DNA of 64,000 nt from Antiquaquibacter soli (GTDB lineage Bacteria > Actinomycetota > Actinomycetes > Actinomycetales > Microbacteriaceae), in the NCBI RefSeq assembly GCF_030580675.1, contig NZ_JAUQUB010000001.1, forward strand, positions 1,922,001-1,986,000. The letters run 5' to 3'. A model generated the notes under the pieces. That model made no database searches and was not told the origin of the DNA. It saw only the letters and a program-made list of their open reading frames with translations. Below, in pieces: positions 1 to 8,843 of this stretch. The translations under genes were made by a program, and so were the position numbers. Within the stretch, counting starts at the first letter, position 1, and every line of letters starts with the position of its first letter.

Positions 1-1341
1 CACGACGGGCGACATCCAGTCGCACGACGTCGGGTCGGAGCCGTCGAACTTCTCCGCCGCGAGAGCGGTGAGCATCGGGTCGGTCCACGTCGGGGCGTGC
101 ACGCCGTTGGTGACCGACGTGATCGGCACGTCGTCCGCGTCGAAGCCCGGCCAGAGCGGACCGAACATCCCGCGGGAGACCTCGCCGTGGAGCTTCGAGA
201 CGCCGTTGGCCCGCTGGGCGAGCCGCAGCCCCATGACCGCCATGTTGAACTTGGTGGCGTCGCCGCCCTCGTAGTCCTCGGTACCGAGGGCGAGCACGTC
301 GGCGGGGTCGACGCCGGGGAGCAGATCGGTCGAGACGTAGCGCGTGACGAGGTCGACCTCGAAGCGGTCGATGCCCGCCGGGACGGGTGTGTGGGTCGTG
401 AAGACGGTGCCCGCGCGAACGACCTGGAGCGCGGCGTCGAAGGAGAGCCCGTCGCCGATGAGATCGCTGATGCGCTCGAGTCCGAGGAATCCGGCGTGGC
501 CCTCGTTGGTGTGGAACACCTCCGGGGCAGGCGCTCCGGTGAGTTCGACGAAGGCCTTGATGGCCCGCACGCCACCGACGCCGAGGAGGAGCTCCTGGAG
601 GAGGCGGTGCTCGCCGCCCCCTCCGTAGAGCCGGTCGGTGACGGAGCGCAGCGACTCCTCGTTCTCCGGGATGTCGGTGTCGAGGAGGAGCAGCGGGATG
701 CGCCCGACGCGCACCTGCCAGATGCGCGCCGAGAGCGCCTTGCCGTCGGGCAGCGCGAGCACGACGTGCGCGGCGGTGCCATCGGGGTGACGCAGCACGG
801 TCAGGGGCAGGCCGTCGGGATCGAGCACGGGGTAGGACTCGAGCTGCCAGCCCTCGCGGGAGATCGCCTGGCGGAAGTACCCGGCGCGGTAGAAGAGACC
901 GACGCCGATGATCGGTACGCCGAGGTCGCTCGCGGCCTTGAGGTGGTCTCCGGCGAGGATCCCGAGGCCGCCGGAGTACTGCGGCAGGGCGGCCGCGATT
1001 CCGAACTCGGGCGAGAAGTAGGCGATGGAGGCCGGAGCATCCGGGAGCGACTGGTACCACCGCGGCTTCTCGAGGTAGTCGTGCAGCTCCGCGACGAGGC
1101 CGTCAACGGTGGCGACGAACGAGTCGTCCGCGGCGAGCTCGTCCAGTCGTGCCGGGTCGACGGCGCCGAGCAAGGCGATCGGGTCGTTGCCGGTCGCATC
1201 CCACAGTCGCGCATCGATGGAGCGGAACAACTGCCGCGTGGGCTGGTGCCACGACCGGCGGAGGTTCGTGGAGAGCTCCTCGAGGCCGGTGAGCCGCTCG
1301 GGGAGCACCGTCCGGACCGTAAACCTGCGTATCGCTTTCAC
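1..1341 (-). CDS. glgP: Alpha-glucan (glycogen) phosphorylase, 3' end cut by window edge
   Basis: Releases glucose-1-phosphate from glycogen or maltodextrins in the cytoplasm. Only the first 447 residues are inside the window; the half with the pyridoxal-phosphate lysine lies beyond base 1. Visible are an N-terminal DUF3417-type region (STNLRRSW near residue 24) and the family motif SGGLGILAGDHLKAASDLG near residue 122. GTG 1341 is preferred over GTG 1350 because a good -35/-10 pair (1380-1375, 1356-1351) puts the transcript start near 1345, so the message would be almost leaderless. It faces glgE-glgB divergently, so breakdown and synthesis of alpha-glucan are controlled from one intergenic region. 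Confidence 0.93.
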   Translation of the reverse strand, partial: MKAIRRFTVRTVLPERLTGLEELSTNLRRSWHQPTRQLFRSIDARLWDATGNDPIALLGAVDPARLDELAADDSFVATVDGLVAELHDYLEKPRWYQSLPDAPASIAYFSPEFGIAAALPQYSGGLGILAGDHLKAASDLGVPIIGVGLFYRAGYFRQAISREGWQLESYPVLDPDGLPLTVLRHPDGTAAHVVLALPDGKALSARIWQVRVGRIPLLLLDTDIPENEESLRSVTDRLYGGGGEHRLLQELLLGVGGVRAIKAFVELTGAPAPEVFHTNEGHAGFLGLERISDLIGDGLSFDAALQVVRAGTVFTTHTPVPAGIDRFEVDLVTRYVSTDLLPGVDPADVLALGTEDYEGGDATKFNMAVMGLRLAQRANGVSKLHGEVSRGMFGPLWPGFDADDVPITSVTNGVHAPTWTDPMLTALAAEKFDGSDPTSCDWMSPVV

Positions 1342-1350
1342 CCGTCCCAC

Positions 1351-1392
1351 GATAAAGGCACGAGGTTGCCGAAATGTAAAGCGGTTGGCAAC
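1351..1392 (-). promoter_or_regulatory. glgP promoter with overlapping inverted repeat
   Basis: On the minus strand TTTACA (1380-1375) and TTTATC (1356-1351) are 18 bases apart, a plausible -35/-10 pair. Arms GTTGCC (1365-1370) and GGCAAC (1387-1392) form an inverted repeat that straddles the -35 box. A nested GTTG-G-CAAC lies at 1384-1392. This looks like an operator shared by the divergent glgP and glgE genes; the regulator is unknown. Confidence 0.45.
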
Positions 1393-1418
1393 GCGGGCAA
1401 AAGGGGTACGGTCGAGGA

Positions 1419-3407
1419 GTGGTAGTCGAGTACGAGCCGAGGCTGGGTCGCATCCCGATCCGCCACCTCGCGCCCCAGCAGCCCGGAAACCTGTGGCCCG
1501 CCAAGGCCTACGCCGGAGAGGTGGTGCCGTTCGAGGCGACCGTCTTCCGCGAGGGCCACGACAGACTGGGTGTTCGCCTCATCATCACCGATCCGACGGG
1601 GCGCGCGACGACGTTCCGGATGCGGTCGGTCGCCGCCGGCACGGACCGCTGGCGGGCTGAGCTGCAGCTCAACGTCGAGGGGACCTGGACGTGGAAGGTG
1701 CGCGCCTTCGCCGACGACTGGGCGACGTGGCTGCACAACGCCGAGGTCAAGATCCCCGCCGGAATCGATGTGGACCTCATGATCACGATGGGCCGCGATC
1801 TGCTCGAGCGCGCCGGCACCCGCAAGGTCGTGGCGGATGCCGCTGCCGCCTTCGCCGACCCGGCCCTGAGCCCCGAGGCGAAGCTCGCCGTCGCACTCGA
1901 CCCGCGCCTCACCGCCGCGATCGAGGCGAAGCCGCTCGCGAGCCTGACCACCGAGAGCGAGCCGCTCAGCCTCCGGGTAGAGCGCCCCCGGGCCGGAGTG
2001 GGAAGTTGGTACGAGTTCTTCCCCCGCAGCGAGGGCGCCAAGCGCGCCAAGGACGGCACGTGGACGAGCGGCACCTTCCGGACGGCGGCGAAGCGACTGC
2101 CGGCGGTGGCGGAGATGGGCTTCGACGTGCTGTACCTGCCGCCGATCCATCCGATCGGCCACGCGTTCCGCAAGGGCCCCAACAATTCGCTCGTCACTCA
2201 GCCGGGCGACCCGGGGTCGCCGTGGGCGATCGGTTCGGCGGACGGCGGGCACGACGCCGTGCATCCCGATCTCGGCACCGTCAAGGACTTCCAATTCTTC
2301 CTGCAGACCGCGAACAAGCTCGGCATCGAGGTCGCGCTGGACTTCGCACTGCAGTGCTCCCCCGACCACCCGTGGGTCACGGAGCATCCGGAGTGGTTCA
2401 CTCACCTCCCGGACGGGTCGATCGCGTATGCGGAGAATCCGCCGAAGAAGTACCAGGACATCTACCCCATCAACTTCGACACCGACCCGGTCGGCATCCG
2501 CACCGAGGTGCTGCGGCTGCTGCGCTACTGGATCGGTCTCGGCGTGCGCATCTTCCGCGTCGACAACCCGCACACGAAGCCCCTCCAGTTCTGGGAGGTC
2601 GTGCTCCACGAGATAAACACGGAGTTCCCGGACGTCGTCTTCCTCGCGGAGGCGTTCACCCGCCCGGCGATGCTGCACTCCCTCGCCCAGGTCGGCTACC
2701 AGCAGTCGTACACCTACTTCACGTGGCGCAACACGAAGGCCGAGCTCGAGGAGTTCTTCACGTCGATCTCGCACGAGACGAGCGCGTTCCTCCGGCCCAA
2801 CCTGTTCGTGAACACCCCCGACATCCTCACCGAGTACCTCCAGTTCGGTGGACTGCCGGCATACCGGATCCGCGCCGCGCTCGCCGCGACGGCGAGTCCC
2901 AGCTGGGGTGTGTACGCGGGCTACGAGCTCTTCGAGCACGTCGCGCGGCCGGGCAGCGAGGAGAACATCGACAACGAGAAGTACGAGTACAAGCAGCGCG
3001 ACTGGGCCGCCGCCGAGAAGGCGGGCACGAGCCTCGCGCCGTACCTCACGCGGCTCAACCTCATCCGCGCCGCCCACCCGGCGCTGCGCCAGCTGCGCAA
3101 CCTCGACGTGCACTGGAGCGACGACGACTCCATCCTCGTGTACTCGAAGTTCCTCGACGGGGCCTACACGGAGGGCGCGGGAACCGATGCCCTCATCATG
3201 GTCGTCAACGTCGATCCGCACTCCGTGCGCGAGACGATGGTCCACCTCGACCTGACCCGGCTGGGTCTCGCGCCCGACGCGCGCTTCACCGTGCGCGACC
3301 TGCTCACCGGCGACTCCTTCGAGTGGGGGCGCGACAACTACGTCCGCCTCGACGCCTTCACCCAGCCGCTGCACATCCTGCACGTCGAGTACCCCAAGGG
3401 ACGGTAA
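1419..3407 (+). CDS. glgE: Alpha-1,4-glucan:maltose-1-phosphate maltosyltransferase
   Basis: GH13 enzyme of 662 residues that transfers maltose from maltose-1-phosphate onto alpha-1,4-glucan chains. The N-terminal beta-sandwich is followed by [10 protein letters not shown] and the catalytic barrel. [10 protein letters not shown] gives the nucleophile D382 and LAEAF the acid E411; this 29-residue spacing matches characterised GlgE. The NPHTKP context separates it from ordinary amylases. The GTG start has GGGG about 12 bases upstream; a GAGGAG run touches the start codon and is too close to serve as a ribosome binding site. glgB begins four bases after the stop, so the two are surely co-transcribed. 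Confidence 0.95.
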   Translation: MVVEYEPRLGRIPIRHLAPQQPGNLWPAKAYAGEVVPFEATVFREGHDRLGVRLIITDPTGRATTFRMRSVAAGTDRWRAELQLNVEGTWTWKVRAFADDWATWLHNAEVKIPAGIDVDLMITMGRDLLERAGTRKVVADAAAAFADPALSPEAKLAVALDPRLTAAIEAKPLASLTTESEPLSLRVERPRAGVGSWYEFFPRSEGAKRAKDGTWTSGTFRTAAKRLPAVAEMGFDVLYLPPIHPIGHAFRKGPNNSLVTQPGDPGSPWAIGSADGGHDAVHPDLGTVKDFQFFLQTANKLGIEVALDFALQCSPDHPWVTEHPEWFTHLPDGSIAYAENPPKKYQDIYPINFDTDPVGIRTEVLRLLRYWIGLGVRIFRVDNPHTKPLQFWEVVLHEINTEFPDVVFLAEAFTRPAMLHSLAQVGYQQSYTYFTWRNTKAELEEFFTSISHETSAFLRPNLFVNTPDILTEYLQFGGLPAYRIRAALAATASPSWGVYAGYELFEHVARPGSEENIDNEKYEYKQRDWAAAEKAGTSLAPYLTRLNLIRAAHPALRQLRNLDVHWSDDDSILVYSKFLDGAYTEGAGTDALIMVVNVDPHSVRETMVHLDLTRLGLAPDARFTVRDLLTGDSFEWGRDNYVRLDAFTQPLHILHVEYPKGR

Positions 3408-3411
3408 CCGG

Positions 3412-5589
3412 ATGCCCGCCAAGAAGACCGTCGCCCTGCCCAAGCTCCACCCCGATCACATCGCCTCCCTCGTGGCCGGCTCCCACCCGCAGCCGCACTC
3501 CGCGCTCGGGCAGCACGAGGTCGACGGCGGCTGGGTGGTGCGCGTCGTGCGACCGCTCGCCGAGACGGTCACCCTCGTGCGGGCGGACGGCACCCGCATC
3601 CCGCTCGAGCACGTCGACGCCGGCCTGTGGCACGGCTTCGCCCCGGGAGCGGGTCAGGCGTACACCGTCGAGACGACCTACGACAACGGACCCGCCTGGA
3701 CGGCCGACGACCCGTACCGCTTCGTTCCCTCGGTCGGCGAGGTCGACCTGTACCTGTGGGGCGAAGGCAGGCACGAGCAGCTCTGGCACGTGCTCGGCGC
3801 GCACTACCGGCCGCACGAGGACGTCGTCGGCACGTCGTTCTCCGTGTGGGCACCGCACGCCCGGGCGGTGCGGGTGATCGGCGACTTCAACGGCTGGAAC
3901 GGCGTCGGGCACGCGATGCGCCGCCTCGACGACAACGGCGTGTGGGAGCTCTTCATCCCCGGCCTCGAGCCGGGCACGGCCTACAAGTTCGAGTTGCTCA
4001 CCGCGTCCGGCGACTGGGTGAAGCGCGCCGACCCGATGGCGCGCTACACGGAGGTGCCGCCCGCGACCGCGTCCAAGGTCGGCCAATCGCTGTTCCAGTG
4101 GAGCGACGGCGACTGGATGACCCGGCGCGCGCAGTCCGACCCGCACAACGGCGCCATGAGCGTCTACGAGCTGCACGTCGGCTCCTGGCGGCCCGGACTC
4201 GACTACCGGTCCCTCGCCGACGAGCTCATCGCCTACGTCGAGCAGACGGGGTTCACGCACGTCGAGTTCATGCCGCTGGCCGAGCATCCGTTCGGCGGGT
4301 CGTGGGGCTACCAGGTGACCGGCTACTACGCGCCGACGAGCCGCTTCGGCCACCCCGACGACCTCAAGTACCTCATCGACCGGCTGCACACCGCCGGCAT
4401 CGGCGTGCTCATGGACTGGGTACCGGGCCACTTCCCGAAGGACGAGTGGGCGCTCGCCCGCTTCGACGGTCAACCGCTCTACGAGCACTCCGATCCGCGG
4501 CGCGGCGAGCAGATGGACTGGGGCACCTACATCTTCGACTTCGGCCAGTCGCAGGTGCGCAACTTCCTCGTGGCCAACGCGCTCTACTGGCTGGAGGAGT
4601 TCCACATCGACGGACTCCGGGTCGACGCCGTGGCATCCATGCTTTACCTCGACTACTCGCGAAAAGAGGGCGAGTGGCTGCCCAACAAGTACGGCGGACG
4701 GGAGAACCTCGAGGCGATCAGCTTCCTCCAGGAGGTCAACGCGACCGCCTACAAGCGCAACCCCGGCATCGTGATGATCGCCGAGGAGTCGACGAGCTGG
4801 CCGGGCGTCACGAAGCCGACCGCGTCGTCCGGTCTCGGCTTCGGCATCAAATGGAACATGGGCTGGATGCACGACTCCCTGCAGTACATGCAGGAGGACC
4901 CGATGTACCGCTCGTACCACCACAACGACATCACCTTCTCGTTCTTCTACGCGTTCAGCGAGAACTTCATGCTGCCGATCAGCCACGACGAGGTCGTGCA
5001 CGGCAAGGGCTCGCTGCTGCACAAGATGCCGGGCGACCAGTGGCAGAAGCTCGCGAACGTTCGCGTGTACCTGTCGTTCATGTGGGCGCACCCCGGCAAG
5101 CAGCTGCTCTTCATGGGCAGCGAGTTCGGGCAGCCGTCGGAGTGGAGCGAGGAGCGCGGTCTCGACTGGTGGATCCTCGACCAGCCCGTTCATCAGGGGC
5201 TGCAGAGGCTCGTCGGCGAGCTCAACCGCGTCTACCGCGAGAGCCCGGCGCTCTGGGAGCAAGACAACTCGGAAGCCGGGTTCGAGTGGATCGACGGCGG
5301 CAACTCTGCCCAGAACGTGCTCGCGTTCGTGCGCTGGTCGCGCTCCGGTGAGCCCCTCGTCGGCCTGTTCAACTTCAGCGGCAACCCCGTCGGACCGTAT
5401 CGGATCGGCCTGCCGTTCGCCGGGCAGTGGCGCGAGGTCATCAATACCGACGCGGCCGAGTTCGGCGGCTCCGGGGTGGGCAACTACGGCTCGGTGACCG
5501 CGTCGGAGGAGCCGTGGGGCGGCCGCCCCGCGTCCGTCGAGCTCACGTTGCCGCCGCTCGGCGGGCTGTGGCTGGCGCCCGCGCGCTGA
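3412..5589 (+). CDS. glgB: 1,4-alpha-glucan branching enzyme
   Basis: Introduces alpha-1,6 branches into the glucan extended by GlgE. The protein has 725 residues, with an N-terminal CBM48-type region followed by the GH13 barrel. Catalytic residues are D405 ([11 protein letters not shown]), E458 ([11 protein letters not shown]) and the transition-state aspartate D526 (SHDEVVHG), the same numbers as in E. coli Glg[19 protein letters not shown] is the family signature. AAGGGACGG within the end of glgE serves as ribosome binding site. With GlgE it forms the two-step polymer-building unit; the maltose-1-phosphate-forming kinase or synthase is not in this window. Confidence 0.96.
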   Translation: MPAKKTVALPKLHPDHIASLVAGSHPQPHSALGQHEVDGGWVVRVVRPLAETVTLVRADGTRIPLEHVDAGLWHGFAPGAGQAYTVETTYDNGPAWTADDPYRFVPSVGEVDLYLWGEGRHEQLWHVLGAHYRPHEDVVGTSFSVWAPHARAVRVIGDFNGWNGVGHAMRRLDDNGVWELFIPGLEPGTAYKFELLTASGDWVKRADPMARYTEVPPATASKVGQSLFQWSDGDWMTRRAQSDPHNGAMSVYELHVGSWRPGLDYRSLADELIAYVEQTGFTHVEFMPLAEHPFGGSWGYQVTGYYAPTSRFGHPDDLKYLIDRLHTAGIGVLMDWVPGHFPKDEWALARFDGQPLYEHSDPRRGEQMDWGTYIFDFGQSQVRNFLVANALYWLEEFHIDGLRVDAVASMLYLDYSRKEGEWLPNKYGGRENLEAISFLQEVNATAYKRNPGIVMIAEESTSWPGVTKPTASSGLGFGIKWNMGWMHDSLQYMQEDPMYRSYHHNDITFSFFYAFSENFMLPISHDEVVHGKGSLLHKMPGDQWQKLANVRVYLSFMWAHPGKQLLFMGSEFGQPSEWSEERGLDWWILDQPVHQGLQRLVGELNRVYRESPALWEQDNSEAGFEWIDGGNSAQNVLAFVRWSRSGEPLVGLFNFSGNPVGPYRIGLPFAGQWREVINTDAAEFGGSGVGNYGSVTASEEPWGGRPASVELTLPPLGGLWLAPAR

Positions 5590-5601
5590 CGCGCTGACGG
5601 G

Positions 5602-5973
5602 CTAACGCTCGCGCGGGAGACGGATGCTCTGCAGCATCCCGCGCAGCAACGAGCGCCGACCGGGCTGCTCGGGTGCCACATCCGCCGTGCGCAGCACCTG
5701 CAGGGTGCGTCCGTCGCGCAGCTCGAAGCCGGGGAAGTCGAAGATGGTCGAGTAGCCGGCGGCGCGCTCCAGGTCGGATGCCCGCCCCACGCGCAGCGCG
5801 AGAACCACCGAGGTCGCGAACAGCGCGAGCATGACGGCCGCCGAGACGGCCGCCCCGACGAGTACCCCGGCGACGGAGAACACCCCCAGCCCGATGAGGC
5901 CCGCCACTCCCCCGAGCTGGGCGAGTCGGGCCCGCAGATCCCACTGCCAGGCGGTGGGGCGCACGGCGGTCAT
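5602..5973 (-). CDS. Small membrane protein of unknown function
   Basis: A 123-residue protein with two closely spaced hydrophobic segments (about residues 20-42 and 43-62, giving a hairpin in the membrane) and a C-terminal soluble tail rich in arginine. I do not recognise the family. It starts 12 bases after the stop of the thioredoxin/TPR gene with GCAGG just before ATG, so it is probably the last gene of that operon. It ends tail-to-tail 12 bases from glgB, with no obvious terminator in between. Confidence 0.7.
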   Translation of the reverse strand: MTAVRPTAWQWDLRARLAQLGGVAGLIGLGVFSVAGVLVGAAVSAAVMLALFATSVVLALRVGRASDLERAAGYSTIFDFPGFELRDGRTLQVLRTADVAPEQPGRRSLLRGMLQSIRLPRER

Positions 5974-5985
5974 CCTGCGGTCGTC

Positions 5986-6885
5986 TCAGTACAGCAGGAG
6001 GGTGAGGCGGCGACGGGCGGCGACCACGCGCGGGTCCTCGCCGCCCGCGATCTCGAAGTACTCGAGCAGCCGCGCGCGGATCGCGTCCTTGCCCGCCGCG
6101 TCGAGGCTCGGGAACAGGTCGAGGAGTCGCCCGAAGGCGTCCTCGAGGTGGCCGCCCGAGACGTCGAGGTCCGCGACGGCGAGCTGGGCATCCACGTCGC
6201 CCGGCTTCTCGGCGGCGGCACTGCGCACGTCGGCGGCGACGGCTCCATCGAGACGGGACAGGAGCGACACCTGGGCGAGACCGGCGACGGCGAGGTGGTC
6301 GCGCGGGTTCTGCGCGATCGCGGTCTCGTACGCCTTGATGGCCCGCGGGAAGTCGCCCTCGGTGATGGCGTCGTACGCCTCCTGGTGAAGCGGCGGCAGC
6401 GGCTCCTCGACGGGCTCGGCGGGCTCCGCGCCATCGGCGGGGATGCTCCCCGTGACGCCCTGCTGGGCGGCGAGCTGCAGCAGCTGGTCGAATACCGACC
6501 GCACGTCCTCCGCGGAGGGCACCCCCGCGAAGAGCTGGATCGGGCGGCCCCCGATGACCGCCGCGACCGTCGGCACCTCGGTGACCTGGAAGGCCTGAAC
6601 GAGCTGCGGGTTGGTGGGCGCGTCGACGGTGGCGAGGGCGATGCGACCGGCGTACTCGCCGATGAGGGCGGAAAGCGAGGAGCCGATACCCTGCCCGATG
6701 AACTCGACGACGACGGGGACGCTCGCCGACAGGTCGAGGATCTGCGTGAACGTTGCGTCCGACGCTTCCCTGACGAGCCCGCCCGACGGTGCGGGCGCTC
6801 CCTGCGGCGGGGCCGGCGGCCGAACGAGGGAGGACAGGTCGACGGCGCCGCGAAGGTTCGCGCCGCTCAGGGGGGCGTTGGTCAT
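5986..6885 (-). CDS. YbbN-like thioredoxin-fold/TPR protein (CnoX type)
   Basis: A 299-residue cytoplasmic protein: a proline/alanine-rich N-terminus, a thioredoxin fold (about residues 40-145) and tetratricopeptide-like helices to the end. The family acts as a chaperone or holdase helping other folding systems. The usual CXXC redox pair is absent: the matching stretch reads FIGQGIGSS, and the protein seems to contain no cysteine, so thiol redox activity is unlikely. The ATG overlaps the stop of the upstream envelope-protein gene (ATGA), which implies translational coupling. Confidence 0.8.
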   Translation of the reverse strand: MTNAPLSGANLRGAVDLSSLVRPPAPPQGAPAPSGGLVREASDATFTQILDLSASVPVVVEFIGQGIGSSLSALIGEYAGRIALATVDAPTNPQLVQAFQVTEVPTVAAVIGGRPIQLFAGVPSAEDVRSVFDQLLQLAAQQGVTGSIPADGAEPAEPVEEPLPPLHQEAYDAITEGDFPRAIKAYETAIAQNPRDHLAVAGLAQVSLLSRLDGAVAADVRSAAAEKPGDVDAQLAVADLDVSGGHLEDAFGRLLDLFPSLDAAGKDAIRARLLEYFEIAGGEDPRVVAARRRLTLLLY

Positions 6886-8609
6886 CCGATCTCCGTTGCC
6901 GTGACGAGGCCCGTGCTGTAGCCGAGCAGGATTATCTTGCCATCGCTGCCCGCGGGGGGAACGTAGAACAGGAGCTGGTCGCTGTAGGTCGCGACGACTC
7001 CCTTCTGCGACACCGCGATGCCCGACAGCGTCTTCACCTGGCCGGTCGGGTTGATGGCAGCGCCCGCCTCGACGGGGGTCACCGTCGTGGCTTCGAGGAG
7101 GTTGACGGCGACGATCGCCCCGGCGTCGTTCGTCGCGAGCGCGATCGTGTCGCCCGGACCGGGGCCGTTCGTGAACGCCATCGACGCCGTGGTGGGCAGC
7201 GAGCCGCGCAACTGGTTCTTGGCGTCGAGCCCGACGCTCGTGCGCAGTGTGTCGCCCTCTGCCTCGAAGTCCAGGTAGGAGTCCGCGTCGACGTCCTCCA
7301 TCAGGATCTCGCCGTACGCCTCGGCGAGAGCGCTCGGCGCGGTCGAGAGCAGCCCGGTGTCGGCGGGGAGCCGCGCGGCTCCGACGCTCGCGGGAGCGAC
7401 GTCGGGCAGCACGGCCGAGGCCTCGAGCGTGATCGCGTACGTGACCTTGTAGTCGGAGCGGGGGTCCGGCTGCTCGAGGATGAGGGCGACCGGGGGGATC
7501 GTCGCATCCTTGTCGTCCTGGATGACAGCGAGCACCGTCCGCGGCCACGTGTCCGTCTGCTGTGGGAGCGTGAGCCGCACCGGGCCCTCGGGGATGGCGG
7601 GAAGGGCGGCGGCGGCCGGGTCGAGACCACGGATCGTGTAGTTCGCGAGGCGCAGCTCCAGCGCGGGCCCGTCGAAGCGGGTCTTGAGGAGCTCCGCGTC
7701 GCGGTTCGCGTCGGCCTCGGCCGTCACCGCGCTGATGCGGGCGACGATCCGCTCGACCTGGCGCACGGTCACGGCGGGCGGCTTCAGTTCTGACCCGGCA
7801 GGCACGGATGCACTGGGCTCGGGTGTCGGCCCGGTGCCCCCTCCCGGCCAGAATTCCGGGGAGCAGCCCGACAGGGCGAGGAGGCTCACGAGCGCGATGG
7901 GCACGGCGATCATGCCGCGGCGGCGACCGCTCGCCGCGGACTCGACGGGCTTGCGAGCGGGCTTGTACACGGGCTTCTTCGGAACCTTCGGCATCTTGCG
8001 GCGGGGACCGCGCGTGGAGCGCATGTGGTGGATGGCCCAGATCAGGAATCCGATTCCGACGAGCAGCACGATCGCACCGCCGACGATGAGGGGGCCCGCC
8101 CACGGCGTGGAGTTGTCGATGGGCCACGCGATGGCGATGTCCGCGGGGGCGGGCTCGACGCCGTCGGAGGCGATGAGGAAGGAGATGTTGTCCGGCACAT
8201 TGACCGTCAGGGTGAGGTCCTCGTCCTTGACGTAGTCGTCGAGCCAGAGGTCGGAGCCGTTGGGGTCCGGCACTTCGGTCTCGGTCCCGGTGACCGTCTC
8301 GCTCACCAGCTCGCCGGTCTCCGGGTCGCGCGACACGGCCGTGTACGTGGTGTCGCCGATCCACGCGAGCACATCGCTCGTGCGGCCGTACGCAGCGAAG
8401 ACCTCGCCGGATCCGGACACGGTGAGCGTCTGGCTGCCCTCGAACGCGTTGAGGGTGGCACCGTCGATGACGGTCACCGTGGCATCCGAGTCCACCGTCG
8501 TGGACAGGGTCACCCGGTCGGGTTCCGCGAGGATGGTGCGCTGAGCGACGCCGAAGCCGATCATGAGGGCGGCGACGACGAAAGCGACGATCGCGAGTAC
8601 GAACCGCAC
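6882..8609 (-). CDS. Large envelope protein with internal lipobox-like segment
   Basis: A 575-residue protein with an N-terminal signal or anchor (residues 3-23), an extracellular beta-rich region, a transmembrane helix (about 172-194), a basic cytoplasmic linker (197-231) and a third hydrophobic stretch ending in LALSGC (C249). A long exported domain follows. The segment 231-249 would by itself pass as a lipoprotein signal peptide. No separate ribosome binding site precedes Met233, so I read one protein. The GTG start has AAAGGAG at good spacing. Function is unknown; similar actinobacterial proteins are annotated as hypothetical. Confidence 0.75.
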   Translation of the reverse strand: MRFVLAIVAFVVAALMIGFGVAQRTILAEPDRVTLSTTVDSDATVTVIDGATLNAFEGSQTLTVSGSGEVFAAYGRTSDVLAWIGDTTYTAVSRDPETGELVSETVTGTETEVPDPNGSDLWLDDYVKDEDLTLTVNVPDNISFLIASDGVEPAPADIAIAWPIDNSTPWAGPLIVGGAIVLLVGIGFLIWAIHHMRSTRGPRRKMPKVPKKPVYKPARKPVESAASGRRRGMIAVPIALVSLLALSGCSPEFWPGGGTGPTPEPSASVPAGSELKPPAVTVRQVERIVARISAVTAEADANRDAELLKTRFDGPALELRLANYTIRGLDPAAAALPAIPEGPVRLTLPQQTDTWPRTVLAVIQDDKDATIPPVALILEQPDPRSDYKVTYAITLEASAVLPDVAPASVGAARLPADTGLLSTAPSALAEAYGEILMEDVDADSYLDFEAEGDTLRTSVGLDAKNQLRGSLPTTASMAFTNGPGPGDTIALATNDAGAIVAVNLLEATTVTPVEAGAAINPTGQVKTLSGIAVSQKGVVATYSDQLLFYVPPAGSDGKIILLGYSTGLVTATEIG

Positions 8610-8702
8610 GGACTACTCCTTTCGTGCCACCTGGCCGGAGAACTCGGGTTCAGCACCCTCCGCCGCGAAGCGCGCGGCCGCTCGTTCTGACGAGGGGAAG
8701 GC

Positions 8703-8722
8703 CTCCCGGGAACGCCCGGGAG
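8703..8722. promoter_or_regulatory. Perfect 8-bp hairpin in the divergent intergenic region
   Basis: CTCCCGGG (8703-8710) and CCCGGGAG (8715-8722) flank the loop AACG, and GCCT/AGGC can extend the stem past a bulge. It lies in the probable 5' leader of the minus-strand envelope gene, whose likely -10 is TATTCT near 8755, and upstream of the coiled-coil gene. It may be an attenuator or a transcription block; no T-run follows on either strand. The rest of 8610-8843 holds promoters only. Confidence 0.4.
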
Positions 8723-8777
8723 AGGCAGCAACAAAGACAATCAAGAATAGCCGAACGGCCCTCGACGACGGTAACGG

Positions 8778-8795
8778 AGGCACTGGGAAGTGCCT
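8778..8795 (+). promoter_or_regulatory. Palindrome upstream of coiled-coil gene
   Basis: AGGCACT (8778-8784), GGGA and AGTGCCT (8789-8795) form a perfect 7-bp inverted repeat. TACACT (8804-8809) is a good -10 for the plus-strand gene, so the palindrome covers the -35 position and may be an operator. An AAGGAG ribosome binding site is placed just before ATG 8844. Confidence 0.4.
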
Positions 8796-8843
8796 GGGAA
8801 AGCTACACTCGACTGATCCCCCTCGTTCGATCCAAGGAGAGCC

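Noticed and set aside
1338-3443. Very long open frame opposite glgE
   Set aside because: High GC leaves long antisense frames open. glgE has complete GH13 motifs; the opposite frame is low-complexity arginine/valine/glutamate text with no family features. The same holds opposite glgB, the Scy-like gene (8613-11072) and smc (48308-51850).
7100-7913. Separate lipoprotein gene starting at Met233 of the envelope protein
   Set aside because: There is no ribosome binding site or -10 box before that ATG and the frame is continuous; kept as one gene with a remarkable internal signal.
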